Below are positions 1-12,519 of a stretch of DNA of 64,000 nt, in pieces (the first letter of the stretch is position 1; every line of letters begins with the position of its first letter). This stretch comes from Thamnaconus septentrionalis (lineage: Eukaryota; Chordata; Actinopteri; Tetraodontiformes; Monacanthidae). Below the pieces are notes generated by a model that saw only the letters and a list, made by a program, of their open reading frames with translations, was not told where the DNA came from and searched no databases. The stretch lies in contig CM020505.1 of NCBI GenBank assembly GCA_009823395.1, positions 23,417,629 through 23,481,628 of the forward strand, in the 5' to 3' direction. Both the position numbers and the translations under genes were made by a program.

Positions 1-420
1 CAGCCCACGGCTGCATTTACATCTTAATTACCAGCTTAATCAATGGGCTTGCACTTTGACTTCATTTGTGACATTCATGGAAGCTCATTTAAGATGTAAG
101 AATAGGATGTCGTAAGTACTGGTGGGAAGAGAAAAGCAGCTCTTTTCAAGGCCAGATAAAAGCTAGCGGGGGGATTTTAAAGAGCGCCTCCCTCCTCAGG
201 CCCGGCAAAGTGCGCACGGGGAGATATTTATGATAATTGCACGCTCCTCCCGAAATGACAAAGCAAATTTGTGGAGCAGGAAGCAGATGCACCAAGTGGG
301 ACTCCTGCCCTGTGATTTAAATGGCAAGTGATTGAACAACAAACTCGCATTAAGAAGGTATTGATGAGTTCAGTGTTTCATTTGGGATCAATAAGGCGAT
401 TGGTAGAGGCGAAGCCAATA
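1..420. promoter_or_regulatory. Candidate conserved non-coding (enhancer-like) block
   Basis: This block is free of simple repeats and is AT-rich, with homeodomain-type cores such as CTTAATTACC near 24-33, GCTTAATCAATGG near 33-45 and ATGATAATTGC near 231-241. Interspersed GC-containing unique sequence and the lack of any coding frame resemble vertebrate conserved non-coding elements near developmental genes. The call rests only on sequence texture; conservation is not shown. Confidence 0.27.
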
Positions 421-1329
421 CGTGCAGCAAGGGGGGGTGGGGGGAGCTATCGAGCCGCCTCGCTGTAGGATGGAGAAGGCGCTGCCGCTTCTTTATCCAA
501 CTGCAGGTCGTGGTGCAAGTCTTTGCACCACAGGGTCACAGTATTACTGCTGCAAGCTCTTTCTTCATCATTTCACATTACACTAGGCTGCAGAAATGAC
601 CTTGGACTGAGTCTCACGACTCAACTCATTTGGCTCCATTGCTAAAGTCTCACTGCCATCTTTAATCTGAGGCCAACACACCCAGCCAGTGAAGACTGAA
701 CTATGAAAATAAAGTGACAAAAGGATGGATAGAAGAATTAGGCAATGTGATGGCGGTTAGATTTATGAACATGGCTTGGTTCATACGAGTGTGATAACAG
801 AAAGGATATTACAGTAGCACCTGCCTTGTTTTAGGAGGGAACTGCACTGTTCTAAATAAAAAACGTAAAAAAAAAAAAGTTCAGTCTCATAGAGAGAGGC
901 AGTAAAGTCACACGTACACAAATAAATTATTCAAAATGATAAATCATCAATAATTCTGCCGTACAAACTACTGAGCTTATTATTTTGAAAATCCACCATG
1001 AACCGGCAAGTAGCTAAAAAAAAAAAAAAAGACATTGAAAATATATTTCACATCATCTGTGTGTAGTTTAACAAGCTGCTTTTCTTCCGTCATCTGCATG
1101 GTGCAGTTTAAAGTGCAGCAAACTACAGCGAGGGGGGGAAAAGAGGGGGCAGTAGTTGTGATTATTAATGTGGAATCCTGGCTGAAAGGGCCTGCGAGTG
1201 TGAAACTCATGCAAATTGCAGCTGTGTCATCACTCTCCTCCCGCAGTGTGACAGATGATGCTAAACAATGAACATTTCATCTTCCGCCGCAGCGCCAGCT
1301 CCTGTACGACAGAGATGGAGCACGTCGGG

Positions 1330-1600
1330 GCGAGATGAATTACCGCGCGGTGATTTATCATGACGGGGCCAATAGGAAAAATACAAATGAACAATTAGCA
1401 AATTTAGCCTTAATTAACTGCTCTCAGACAATAGAGGAGCTTGTAGAGGCCGTGTGAACACAGCCGGAGCACGTGTTCAATCTTTACGCACTTAGTAGAT
1501 TATTAGAACGTTAATTAAGGTTAATTGAATAATTTCCTCAGCACTGTACGCCAATTATGGTGCCAGAAGTGGAGCCTGACAAGACAGAATGCTCTGATGA
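1330..1600. promoter_or_regulatory. Candidate enhancer-like block with two TTAATTAA sites
   Basis: Two perfect TTAATTAA palindromes lie at 1410-1417 and 1511-1518, with further ATTA cores between and after them (ACAATTAGC, GGTTAATTGAATAA) and a CCAAT box near 1369. TTAATTAA-type sites suit paired or LIM homeodomain dimers. There is no repeat and no coding frame here. Regulatory function is inferred from motif density only. Confidence 0.3.
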
Positions 1601-1914
1601 GCCATGAGATGGAATTCCTCAACACATCGCAGGAGGAACGCACAGTGTAGGACCAAATCTGTATGGAAAAAAACAAAAAAACAAAACACACACACAAAAA
1701 AATAAATACTAACTGTAGCCCCATCACGTGTGTCTCAGTTACTGAGTTTGGAGTTGATTTGGGAACAGGCCATTTCCCACACAGCGTCCTCATGAGGGTT
1801 AATGTCATTTGGCAGCCAATATAATAACCGTGTGAGGGCAGCAGGACTTGAAGCTCTCGTCTCAACAATGGTGGAAAAATTAACGACCACAGGATCTTCG
1901 TTGACAGAATGCAG

Positions 1915-1915
1915 C

Positions 1916-1954
<39 letters not shown>
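1915..1954. repeat. (CT)n-(CA)n compound microsatellite
   Basis: An uninterrupted CT run (about 1915-1937) passes directly into a CA run to 1954. The long frames that cross it encode SLSLSL or HTHTHT and are artefacts of the repeat. Confidence 0.97.
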
Positions 1955-2939
1955 AAGAGGTGCAACAAACGCAAATCAGGACATATCTCATAATTCAATG
2001 GCAACAAATCTAATTGCAACAACTCAATTTGTCTCCATCCCTCCCCTAAATAATAAGATGAAGTGTTGGTAAACAAAGTGTTTTGCTGTGTGTAAATGGG
2101 AATGCAGTAATGTGTGCCACTAATTCTGGTGGCAAGAATAGCACCTAAATTATACCGAAGTGACTTCATAATTAGATAGTAAGAGGAAGGTTGAAGACAG
2201 GAGTTGCTCTCTGAGGGGAGCTGACATCCTGCTGCTCCAGCCGGGCAGAGGGGAGGAGGGCGGAGCTCCACAGCCAATCCAGAGGAGAAATGATTTTGTC
2301 TTTAATATGTGTTTGATTCTATACATCATGGGCGCTCACCGCGTGCACGCGGTCGCAGCTGCTGAGGAGAAATAAGACGATGGCATCATCCAGAGAGCTG
2401 GCAGCAAATATCTGGCTAACAAATGATAATGTGTATACACAGGCTCATAAGACTATCAATCAGGCTTCAACCCTACAAACTAATAGAGTTCGCAGCTGAC
2501 AGCTGCAGGGAAAAAAATCATAAATAATGTTCATCGTGTTGAAATGGGAAGCAGAGAGCATCCCTGTGTAAAACAAAAGCACCTCTGCATCCTTTAAATG
2601 GGGAAAAAACTGCATTCAAATAGATCTTGAACGCAACACTTTCTTAGAATGTGGGAGGAAAAGACAGCATTTTGATATTATTTTTTTAGGTATTCTGCAG
2701 CAGAGCAGTGACACATTCATCCAACTGCGGCGCATTAAGAGCAAAACCTCGAGCTGGGCGACGAAGATGCGGCGCTGCGAGGACGACTGACAGTAAGAAG
2801 AGGAGAAATAATGAAAAGAGACAGCAGAGAAAGAGGGGAGAGGCGGGGAAGAGGGCTAAACAGCGGCGAGGGCGTCAATGTGGGGGGGCTAATGGCGGGG
2901 GGGGGGGAGGTTGCAAGCAATTTCTCTTTGTTATCAAGT

Positions 2940-3075
2940 GAAATGACTCTGCAAATATGACAATAAATCACAGTGGAAATCAATCTGAGAGGAGGCGACT
3001 GTGAGCCGCTGATAATGCATCAATCAATATTTAATGTTTAGACTTTAATTAATCCACAGGCTGCGAGCATTCTTT
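2940..3075. promoter_or_regulatory. Candidate enhancer-like AT-rich block
   Basis: Dense AT-rich motifs occur here: ACAATAAATC, GATAATGCATCAATCAA and a TTAATTAA palindrome at 3045-3052. The block sits between a purine/G-rich stretch (2800-2910) and a GC-richer segment and has no repeat structure. It resembles a homeodomain/PBX-type binding cluster. The regulatory role is inference only. Confidence 0.27.
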
Positions 3076-5893
3076 AAGTGACAAAGGGGGGAGGGGCGGA
3101 GCAGCAAACGAGCGGGGAGTGCTTCTGCATAGAGGAGCTCTTATATCAAAGAGAGACAGTGAGCGCCAGTCCATCTGCCGCCGCTGCCCCGGCATCAGTG
3201 AGCGCCTTCATTCGTCTCTGCACGGGACCTGGAGACAGAGCGCAGTCAAAGTCACCGGGGGACTTGGTTCCAAACGTCATCGTGTGCAGATCGTTGAATG
3301 AATGCATTTTCTTTAAAATTCAGGCAGCCACGTCTGTTTAATGCACACGCCTCGCTGCGTCTGTGCCGTCGGCGTCTCTGGGCAAAGGAAGGAAAGAAGA
3401 GGAAAGATGAGGAGATGACAGGAAGGCTCACAAAGCTTCTCGTGTTCAACTTTTATCCTCGATATGTAGTTGCAATTGGCAGTAGATCTTGACATGGAAC
3501 TAAAGGAACCAGTATTACATAATAAATATTGCTTTTTTAAAAATCTGTTAATAATGAAGAATTCTATCAAAATTAAAAAGCATAGCAATTGTATTATCAG
3601 TGTACGACTGCCATATTGTTGTACATTTTATGTGCGCAGTAGCCCAGAACATGGTTCTGCTCACCGCTTCTATCCAGACATCACAGCTGGAGGAAGGATG
3701 TGAGATCAAGTGGGGAATGAAAAAACAGCTAAGAACCAGGAAATCACATTTCTGCAATGCAGATTTATTATCATGCACATTAAGCAGGCCTAAAACAAGG
3801 TATTGGTAGTGTGTCGTTAGTCAGCAGTGAGAAGTGTATACGCCAGAAGAGACTTGGCTGGTGGGGGGCAGTCGTCTCCTCAAACTTTCAAGAGGCAACT
3901 TTTGTGACAAGCGTGTGATTGTTTACTGGATACAAACTGGTTGATGGTGGGGATGTTGGGCTGCAGTTTCTGTTCCCTCAGGTGGAAACCGATCATCATC
4001 CACACTTCGAGTCCTCTTTCAGCTTGTAAGGAGCGTTGTCTTCACTTCACAGTCACTCTGTTCCACAACTACTTTGACCGAGCGGGACTTTACGCTACTT
4101 TTCCTTTCAGGCCGATGGTGGGAATGAAAGTTTCAGGGCTGTGAGAACAGGCCGACCTGCCTCTCCGCTCACCACCTGCCCCGTCTCCACACCTGTGCGC
4201 TCCTGACACTGCTGTATCATCCGATTCAGCGGCTCTATCGAACAAAAATCCCCGTCTGAAGAATGCAACGGCGGGCAGCAGCCGTTACGGAGGAGCGGCT
4301 GCTTAGCCCTCGCCCTCCGCTCTGCACCGACGCGTCCCACTGGTGCTAATTACCGAATCAGCCTCAGCCGGCAGCGGCGGGACCAAGGAACATGGAAAAT
4401 GCTTGACATTCGGGCACCTTGCTGTAAGATTTACTGAGATAATTGGGACACAACTGAGCGGGAGGTCCGCCAATTCCTCTCGAGCTGATTAAATGGCTTT
4501 GGCGTTGCTCTGCGATTGAGGTGCATCACCAAAAACACGGCCTCGGGGGAGCGGGGCGTGGGTCAGCACCAGAGGTGGAGCTGAGGGGAGAAGAAACACA
4601 GGCAAAGCAGTTCCTTGAGATGCGGATAAAAGGCTTTGCCCATAACGGCTGCTCTTACTCCTGACCGCACATATTGTGTTTGATGCATTGAGCCATTGTC
4701 TGCAGATTTACAGGTCTTTTATCCCCAGAGAGGACCCATCTGCAGAGACCTGGAATGTGCTTAAAAAAAAAAATGCCCCATGAACAATCCCTGCCTTGAG
4801 AATCTAGCCATTAAACAGCAGTGGGAAGATGGGGAAGAAGCCTTTGTGACCGTGATGCTGAGAAAATGAGCAAAAGTCTCCAAAATGTTGGCGCTGACGC
4901 CGGGTTCCGAATGTTTGCCCTGCTGCGGTTTGAAACGGGCGGCAGCAAAATGCTGCAAGAAGGACGGAAAAAAAACAGAAAGAAACATAACTTCCACATA
5001 TATCGATCGGCAGAGAGGAGTCGGCCGGCTGCGTCTGAGGGATGTTGTGAGAAGTATTTAACTGACTTTTATGACAGTTGTTAAGTCACTTCCTGCAGCA
5101 GTGGTTTATGCCGTCGCAATAACCTCCATGAATGATGTAATGAGAGATTATGATACTTCCTCCCTCCTTTATGATCTGGACCGCTCGGCTTTATGTCAAC
5201 ACTCGCTCGTGCGTGATCATATTAAAGCCAATATCGCACTATAGGCTTGGCCTTAGAATGTATTAAAGCTGCCGCCTGGATGTTGGCCAGTGTGACAAGA
5301 GGGGAGGGGGTCGATATGACACAGGTGGTGATAACAAATGCAGACAGATTATAAAATGCACAGTTAAAGTTAATATCCTTCATATGGCTTGATAATTATT
5401 CAGTTTTTTTTGCATATTAACTGCCGTACGAGCCCATTTACACCTGACTTTGTTAATGAGGGCACTTGCTTTGAAGAGCATCTTCAGTAATCACAACTGG
5501 TTGAACATTGAATATGACTGATTATGATTAACTTAGGACATTCAAAGTGTAACAACACTTGCCACTACCCTGTCACACACTGAACCCTGTACATAACTCT
5601 TCTTCTCTCTTTGTGTTTCATCAGCCTTTGACACAAGGTAGCAGAGTGGCTTCATTATGCCTTGCTGTGAGGGGGGGCGGGGGGGGCATTTTCTTTGGAT
5701 GAAGTTGGAGCGGCGCAGATATGCAAGTCAATGGCATCATGCTGGGATGTAGGTGTGGAGTTGTTTTGCATGAGACAAACCTGCAGCCTCCAGCTGGAGG
5801 TCAACTGGTATCACAGTCCCGTCACCGTGTCATCACAGTGCGTTGTGGCAATATACCGACTCTGCATATTTATGCTAGCAGAGCTTCTCAGAG

Positions 5894-5938
5894 CTCACTG
5901 CCTTAATGAAGGTCTCAACCCTTCATTAAGGCAGTGAG
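5894..5938. repeat. Perfect 19-bp inverted repeat (hairpin), 7-nt loop
   Basis: The left arm at 5894-5912 (CTCACTGCCTTAATGAAGG) is the exact reverse complement of the right arm at 5920-5938, separated by the 7-nt loop TCTCAAC. The arms contain no simple repeat, so a perfect 19-bp match is not expected by chance. It could be a young inverted duplication, a minimal foldback element or an RNA hairpin. The stem is shorter than a usual pre-miRNA stem and the loop is small, so a microRNA is not the first reading. Confidence 0.95.
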
Positions 5939-6949
5939 GCTCCAACTCTGAGCCTGAAATAGCTGTTAAACTCCATACAAGTTGGAACAGCTTTGTAAAA
6001 ATGTCTGACGACGACCAACAGTCATGCTTGATGACACGACAGGGAAGCATTTTGTCTGTGGAAACTCCACGTTTGGTCATTAGGACAAACTGCAGGTTTA
6101 ACGATAAAAACCAGTTGTAACTGCATTAATGTTTCAGGTCTTCTACATTTCTGAAATCAGTCAAGACTCGACATCACATGTGTGGACGTCGCTGGAGCAC
6201 TTTGTAGCACTTTTGTAGCACTTTGTCTCCCTTCTTTGGCCTGCAGTTGAATAGAGCTGAGTAGAGCAGAGTGGAGTGCAGTAATCTTTGATCACGTAAA
6301 GCACGAGACTGCAGCGCTACGTGGTTCACAGATGGGAAGTCCCATGACACATGTTTACTCATGCTCAGAAAAGTTGGAGGAGGGTTCGGGGGGGTGCTGC
6401 TTTTCCTGTCAAGATTCACAGTGGCACACACAGTGTGCAGGAGGAACAACACAATGGCCAAGTCAACACATCCAGTTGGGAAAGAAGCCGCACACACTGT
6501 GTTGCTTCAGGAACGGTGCTGTGGCCTTTGACTGATGTATGACAACGTAATAAACAGCAGCAAAAAAAAACCAAGTCATGATATAATGTCAAGTGTGAAA
6601 TGCAGTCAGCCAATCAGATACAGAGGCCACGATTCCACCAATTCCAAGTGTGACAGCAGTGGACGTGTGAAGCCATAGAATCAAATCCCCACCAACACAT
6701 CCACTGCTGGAGGAAAGATGAAGACCATTCTAATGGGCCCGTCTGGGCAGCTCCGTCCAAAACAAGTGGAAAAAAAAATAAAAAAATCTGTAATCAGGGG
6801 ACGGCGTGATGATGTCACCCAATTCAACAAGCCCTTGATTAATTCCTCTGTCAATTTGCAGCCCAAACTTGCCGCTGCGGATTTCAGAGTGCACCCAAGC
6901 AAGATACAAGCTGATTGCACGTAGAGTCGCAGGCTTGCTAACATGCATG

Positions 6950-6951
<2 letters not shown>

Positions 6952-6982
<31 letters not shown>
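6952..6982. repeat. (TG)n microsatellite
   Basis: About 15 uninterrupted TG units, preceded by a short GCATGCATG alternation that extends the purine-pyrimidine alternating (Z-DNA-prone) tract. Confidence 0.97.
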
Positions 6983-6986
<4 letters not shown>

Positions 6987-7919
6987 CTGGGGTCAAGGAA
7001 CTTTAGGAATGCTGCGTCCTTTTGTGCTGACTTGCCGCTGTGCCAGGACGAGGGCTTTCTCTTTAATCCATCTCATCCGGTAAACACTGACGTTCAGACG
7101 GCCGCAGGCCAGCCGCTAATGCCGTTGTTTTCCCCTCCAAAGAAAATGTGTATTTCTTTGGAGATGTCTTGAGGCAGATGGAGATGCAGGGTGGTGGCAG
7201 CGGCGGCGGTGGGGGAGGGGGAGGGGGGTTATATTTAATCTGACTAAGGCTCATGCTTTGATTGGAACCCAGATTAGGATTCCAGCCCAGCATTTTCAAT
7301 AATTATTCTCTAGTTGAATTAAACGCATCCTCTTAACACGAAAAACATACGCTTGCCGTGCATGTCTGCCCCGGACATCTGCAGGCTCTCTGCTTCTAAT
7401 CTTGACATATTTATTAAGCCAAGGCAGCGCTCAGCGGGCGAAGATGGCCTCGTAGATGGAATTCATTTCTCCGTCGCTGTATTCAATCAGAGCCGCCTGT
7501 GATACATAATTTCCTTCAAGAGATTTCCCCTCATTTCAGCTGTATTCCTGCCTCTTTCTTCTGCCGGAGTGCTGTACGACATGAAGGACGGGCTAATTTA
7601 GAACATGCTCTTGATTGGATTCATCCCAGAAGAAAGCCCTGGCCTCCTGGGCTCCCCTCCCCCCTGTCACCTGGACAATGACTGGGGGACTTATCGCTGC
7701 GCTCGCCCGCTCCAGGCCGGCCCATATCAAACACGTATTGTTTTTTGCTCTCTAGCCGCTTTGTCTCCGGGGACGTTACAGACACTGAGCTTGTTTGCTA
7801 ATTGATGGCAAAATGGCCGAGGCATTCATCCTCACACGCCTCTGTTTGCAGGTAGCGGAGCTCCTCTTCCTGTCGTGAGTTAAGACCACTAACCCAGCCC
7901 GCTTAAGACCCCATTGTTC

Positions 7920-7938
7920 TTTTTTTTTTTTTTTTTTT
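7920..7938. repeat. Poly-T run (19 nt)
   Basis: Uninterrupted T run in unique sequence. No retrotransposon body is recognisable on either side, so it may be a simple homopolymer and not an insertion tail. Confidence 0.95.
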
Positions 7939-8158
7939 ATCACGGAGCATTTTAATAAATCTTAGATGGTAATCTCGCCGTTACTGCCCATAAGAAGGTC
8001 TTTAACTTTGAAAAGAGTTACCTGTTTAATCTGGGGAGGGGCAGGATATCAGGTGGAGCTATTTGTTATTTTTAAATACTTTATGGGACAAAGGAGAGTC
8101 TGCTCCCCCTCTGCAGACATCTGGTTGTTCTGTGAGGGCAGAAATCTATTAAAGGGCC

Positions 8159-8176
8159 AAAAAAAAAAAAAAAAAA
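8159..8176. repeat. Poly-A run (18 nt)
   Basis: Uninterrupted A run; no recognisable element upstream. Confidence 0.95.
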
Positions 8177-8378
8177 GCTCAGTGCAGCAATAAAGCCATG
8201 GACGCAAAGTAGTGCAAGATTTAAAAAAGCATATGTTTCAAAAGTCATTAAGAGGGACTGAGCCGAGCCTGCTGTGGACTGGATTCACGTCGGGCCGTAA
8301 GCCCTTAGTGGGTGTAAATAATGTATTAATTTTAAGAGAGATTTTTTCTCTCCCCCTCTCTTCCTCATCGTCTTAGAT

Positions 8379-8399
8379 AAAAAAAAAAAAAAAAAAAAA
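8379..8399. repeat. Poly-A run (21 nt)
   Basis: Uninterrupted A run following a TC-rich stretch; no recognisable retrotransposon upstream. Confidence 0.95.
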
Positions 8400-10361
8400 T
8401 CTCCATCTGGTCAAGTGTGAAGTAGGACAGAGCTAGATTAGAGAATGTTCTGTGTTATGTTATCTGAGCACGGGCTTAATGTCTGCACAATCAATGCCCG
8501 TCCAACAAGTGGTTCATTAAAAGCAGAATGGCCATGTTTTAATTCCGCGTATAACAAACGAGTGGCCGCAAGCGGAGCACGAATATAGATTCACATTATC
8601 TCATCTGCTGGGGTGAGAGAGGGACGATCGCCGTTCAGGAAGACTGAGAGGAAGTGAACCGACGGAGGCTCGGAAAATAATGAAAGCGCCTCCAAGGCTG
8701 AAAACATCTTCTGGTCGGACAGCAGCAGGAGCGCAGAGGGACATTTGTTGGATTCATAGTCTGCAAAATCTACGTTTCCCTCAATATTTTTTATCAGCGT
8801 CTCGTGGGCATCAGACTGCTCCAACTCTGGCGCAGCTGAATTCAACACCATGCTATTAATCAATGTTGTGGTTCTGTTTTAATCAGACCTTAGAGGTGGT
8901 GGTACCCGCTGAAGAAGATTCCTATCTCCTCACCCTAACCCTTCACATGGGTGGATGACGTGTGAGCCGCAGTGACCAGGGGGGAGGGAGGAGCAGGGCT
9001 AAGAAGTGGGCTGAGCACCAGCCGTCCTTCCTTCCTCCTGTCCACTCATCGAACCGTTGTGGACGGAGGGAAGCGTTTTATATTTATATTTATATATATA
9101 GACGCTCATCGGGTCGACGCAACCTGGATTGGAAGCATTACCGGAGACGGAGGAACCAAAACATCTGTTGTTAAACGCAAGCAGGCTGCAGTGTGACATG
9201 TTTGCAGTCTTGTCCTCTTCAGATGTTTGGCCTACAGTGATCCACATCAAACGCTTGGCTTGCGTCTCTTGCCTCTCTGCCCCCCTACCCACGACCCCAC
9301 CGGCCCCTCCCCCTCTGGTCTCTATCGCTCTCAGCCACAGCTGAGCAGCGCGGCGCTGATACCCTCCTCTCCTTGACTCCTTCATTCCACTCCCGCTATC
9401 TGCGAGATGTTTTATTTCTCCTTCTCCCTCCTGCCCTGACTCCGCCCCCCACCCCTCCCCCTGCCACCGCCGTCGCCGCCATCTGTGCTCCCGCTATGTA
9501 TTAGTATTTGCGGGCCTTGCGTGCTTGCCGTTGATGAGATTTGATCCCCCGTGCTGGATGATCCTCACCTGATATCCCACACGTCAGGCACATTCTTAAG
9601 CTGGTTAACTTCTCCACCTTAAGAGGGAAGGACACGGCGCTTCATTTTTATTTTTTTTGCCACCCCCACCCCCTCCCCCACCCTCTCTTCCATGAATGCA
9701 ACGCGACACGCAGGCTAAGCTGGTATTAAAGTTGAGCAACTTGTCCATCAAGCTAAGCGGCCGGGTGACAGCGTGGCACCGGCAGGATTTCCTGTTGCGC
9801 TGCTCAGTGGCGCACAGCAAATTAGAGAAAATGAAAATTTGAGAGGAGTCTCTCTCTGCTTCCACGGCTCCAACTTTCAGGTAACGAGAGTGGAGGCCTC
9901 TGTGGCCCCGCTGCCGAAGATCAGCCGGCGATAATTGACGGGGGCGTCTGCTCACCCGCAGGTGTGTTTTTAACTCCTCTCACGAGAGCGGCGCTGACTT
10001 CACCCGCTGACATAATGCTGTCTAATGCCGCGGCGGGCTCACACGAACGTCGCAACACAGGCCATTATTTATGAGTCGACGCTGCAATGAAGAACACAAA
10101 CAGCCAGAAAGGGCAAAATGAATTCATGAAATCTGTAAACAAGATGAATAAAAAGTTGTTGTTTTTTTTCCAGCAGGTTTTTCAGTTCTGATTTGTTCCT
10201 CATATTCTATTTAGAAGATAAGCCTGTTAAAGTTTCACAGTAATAGGATGATTGTATTCAGGGGTGGATTTGAATGAGAGCGAGAGGCCTGAGCACCAAC
10301 AGGCTGCTGCATTAGTGTGAAACAGATTGTTGTGTTGTTCCGCAGGGTTTGGAAGAGCGGT

Positions 10362-10385
10362 CGAGTTGTGCTATTGCACAACTCG
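10362..10385. repeat. 10-bp perfect hairpin with TATT loop
   Basis: CGAGTTGTGC at 10362-10371 pairs exactly with GCACAACTCG at 10376-10385 around a 4-nt loop. It is small and could be chance; it is entered because the pairing is perfect and tight. Confidence 0.8.
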
Positions 10386-11460
10386 CATCAGTACACAGAC
10401 TTTGATGCATCAGTTGTGAAGTAGCTACAGAGAGAACATGGTGTTTGTGCGATTGCTTTGTATTCATCCTGCTTTTGTTGATTTTCACTGATCACTGGGT
10501 CACAGTTTAGTCACAAACAAGTCTTACAGCCGTTTCCCACTGGCTGAAAGTCCTGTTTAAAGCCTCCAACTGCCTTCTGGGAGCAGCGCAGAGGGGGGAC
10601 GTGACCCCTGTCGACCTAGGTCAAACAACACGGCGCTCGGCGCAGATTTCTATCGGCTCGCCTTGCCTCGACTTCCTGTGGGAATTCTCCACACACGTCC
10701 AGCCGCCAGTTTATGTCCCGCTCGTCACCTCTGGCTGTTACATCTGTCAATCTTCTCCATCGCGATGCTTTCAGTCATTTAGAACAGCAACCAAATCAAA
10801 AACATAACACAATGTATTCACTTTACTTTTCCTTTCAACAATAAAACAGACTGTATTGGACGGATTTTTTTTTTTTTTTTTTGAAAACACAACCAATGTT
10901 CTTTTGGAGGCGCACGGCACCGCATGCCCAGACAAAAGCAGCTAAAATGCCCCATCATGACTTCAGAGGAAAGGCATCAAGCGTCCTTGGATGAGAACGA
11001 AGCTCTGCGCTGCCACATTCGCACACAGACCAACACGGAGGCATTATTTTCTTTTTGCAAATACAGCTGGCAGGCAACTTAAAAGGGCCATTAGACTGCT
11101 TGTGTAATTGTTGAAAGATAAGAGAACAGAGAATGGAGAAAAATGCAACCAGGACGGGGAGATGGGAGAGTGGGGGGTGCTGGGCCATTCTTCAAAGCGA
11201 TATCAGTTTTGCCATTAATCCAATTTGGATTGATTTTCCTCCCTCACACACTTTAAGAAACTCGTCTCAGATGCGGCGGCGGCGTCTCTCTCACACGACA
11301 CCGCGAGTAGCAGAAAGAGACACAGAGAGGAGAGACAGAGCGGGAGATCATGGAGTTCAGCATCTCTTTGATTGCTATCTTGGGGCTACAGTGAGCAATT
11401 ACTGTCTGGGACCTTTAAAGAAGCTGATTACAGGCAGCAACAGACGGTCGGCCGGCTGGA

Positions 11461-11521
11461 TGGCCGGACGGACCGACAGACCGACAGACGGACGGACGGA
11501 CGGACGGACGGACGGACGGAC
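11461..11521. repeat. (GGAC)n / (GACA) tetranucleotide array
   Basis: Imperfect GGCC/GGAC/GACA units resolve into a clean run of about eight GGAC units ending at 11521. The DRTDGRTDGRTD peptides read from it are repeat artefacts. Confidence 0.95.
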
Positions 11522-11624
11522 CTGCTTCCAGGTACCACTCAGCCGTCTCCTCTGGCCGCCACGCTGGGCAGCTGCACACAGTCCCAGCAAGTGTGAAATG
11601 TTCCCGTCATCGGCTTTGGCCAAA

Positions 11625-11644
11625 ACACACACACACACACACAC
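11625..11644. repeat. (AC)n microsatellite
   Basis: Ten AC units, followed by GCAAATG. Confidence 0.95.
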
Positions 11645-11710
11645 GCAAATGTTTAATGCAGAGCTCCACTCTTCCGCAGGTCTGGCGACGCCGTCGCTGA
11701 AAGTGGAGGC

Positions 11711-11747
11711 AGAGGAGGGGAGGAGGAGGAGGAGGAGGAGGAGGAGG
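11711..11747. repeat. (GGA)n purine tract
   Basis: GGA trinucleotide repeat with one G-rich interruption. It is an all-purine strand, and purine-rich sequence continues to about 11815. Confidence 0.95.
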
Positions 11748-12317
11748 CGAAGCTCGGAAGGCAAGGTGTCGCGAGGAGAAGGGAGGGATGGCGAGAGGAG
11801 GAGAGGGCGCGGGAAGGCGGCCGCTGGTTGGTTTCCAGTTTCCTCACGGCTCCGGGCCTGGCGCTCCTGCTTCTGTTGATTTACGGCCTTTCTCAGCAGC
11901 ACCACATCTGAGAGAGGAATAATTAGAAGGCCCTAAAACGGAGCCGTTTAAGGCTGTTGTAATGAAATTTGCTGGCCCTGCAAGTTGTCTTTTTTTCTTT
12001 TCTTCCTTGGAGGGAGGGGCGGAGCAAAAGCAGGAGACGCTGGCAGTGGTCTCCGATTCCGGCTCGTCCACGCGCCATCGCGCGGAAACGTAGAGCCGGC
12101 AAAGTGTTGCGCGGCCGTACTGGAGAGCACGGAGGATCCGCTCTCGCGCTCCGCTTCCCACAGATTCCCATCCAGCTCGTTCGCAGCGCCTTTACAAGAT
12201 CATTTTATTCCTACCAACTCCTTGTTATGGTGATTAAATACATCCCCGGTGCGAGGCATCAATTACTGGGCAGTGGAGCACCACAAAGAGGCCTGGCTGG
12301 GAGCTGGGGAGGGGGCT

Positions 12318-12372
12318 CGCCCGCCTGCCCGCCTGCCTGCCTGGCCGCCTGGCTGCCTGGCTGCCTGGCTGC
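12318..12372. repeat. (CCTG)n imperfect tetranucleotide array
   Basis: CCGC/CCTG/GCTG units repeat with a 4-nt period. Together with the GGCT array 120 bp downstream it forms one tetranucleotide-rich patch. Confidence 0.93.
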
Positions 12373-12490
12373 TCTGTTGGCTGCGTTGACTGGTGAGGCA
12401 GAGGAGTTCCAGGACTCGTCAGTCCCCAGACCAGAAGCACTTCCAGAGCAGAGCAGAGCAGAGCTGCGGGGCCTGGCTGAGGGGAACCCT

Positions 12491-12519
12491 GGCTGGCTGA
12501 CTGGCTGGCTGACTGGCTG

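Larger units (their letters stand above)
1..5890. other. Unique non-coding sequence, no gene seen
   Basis: No open frame here looks like a protein exon; frames are short, start inside simple sequence and lack recognisable domains. The stretch mixes AT-rich blocks with many ATTA-type motifs, short A or T runs and a few G-rich runs (for example around 430-445 and 2881-2908). It contains one CT/CA compound microsatellite, entered separately. I see no transposon ends and no tRNA. It may be intergenic or intronic; the sequence alone cannot say which. Confidence 0.7.

Noticed and set aside
5894..5938. microRNA precursor
   Set aside because: Stem is perfect but short and the loop small; a typical precursor has a longer imperfect stem, so it is reported as a hairpin only.
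8591..8863. 90-codon minus-strand frame of non-repetitive composition
   Set aside because: Plausible-looking peptide but no family resemblance, no splice signals I can argue for, and length is within chance expectation for 64 kb.
11133..11905. Frames of 248 and 168 codons on opposite strands
   Set aside because: Both span GGAC, CA and GGA repeats, have no recognisable domain and contradict each other in position.
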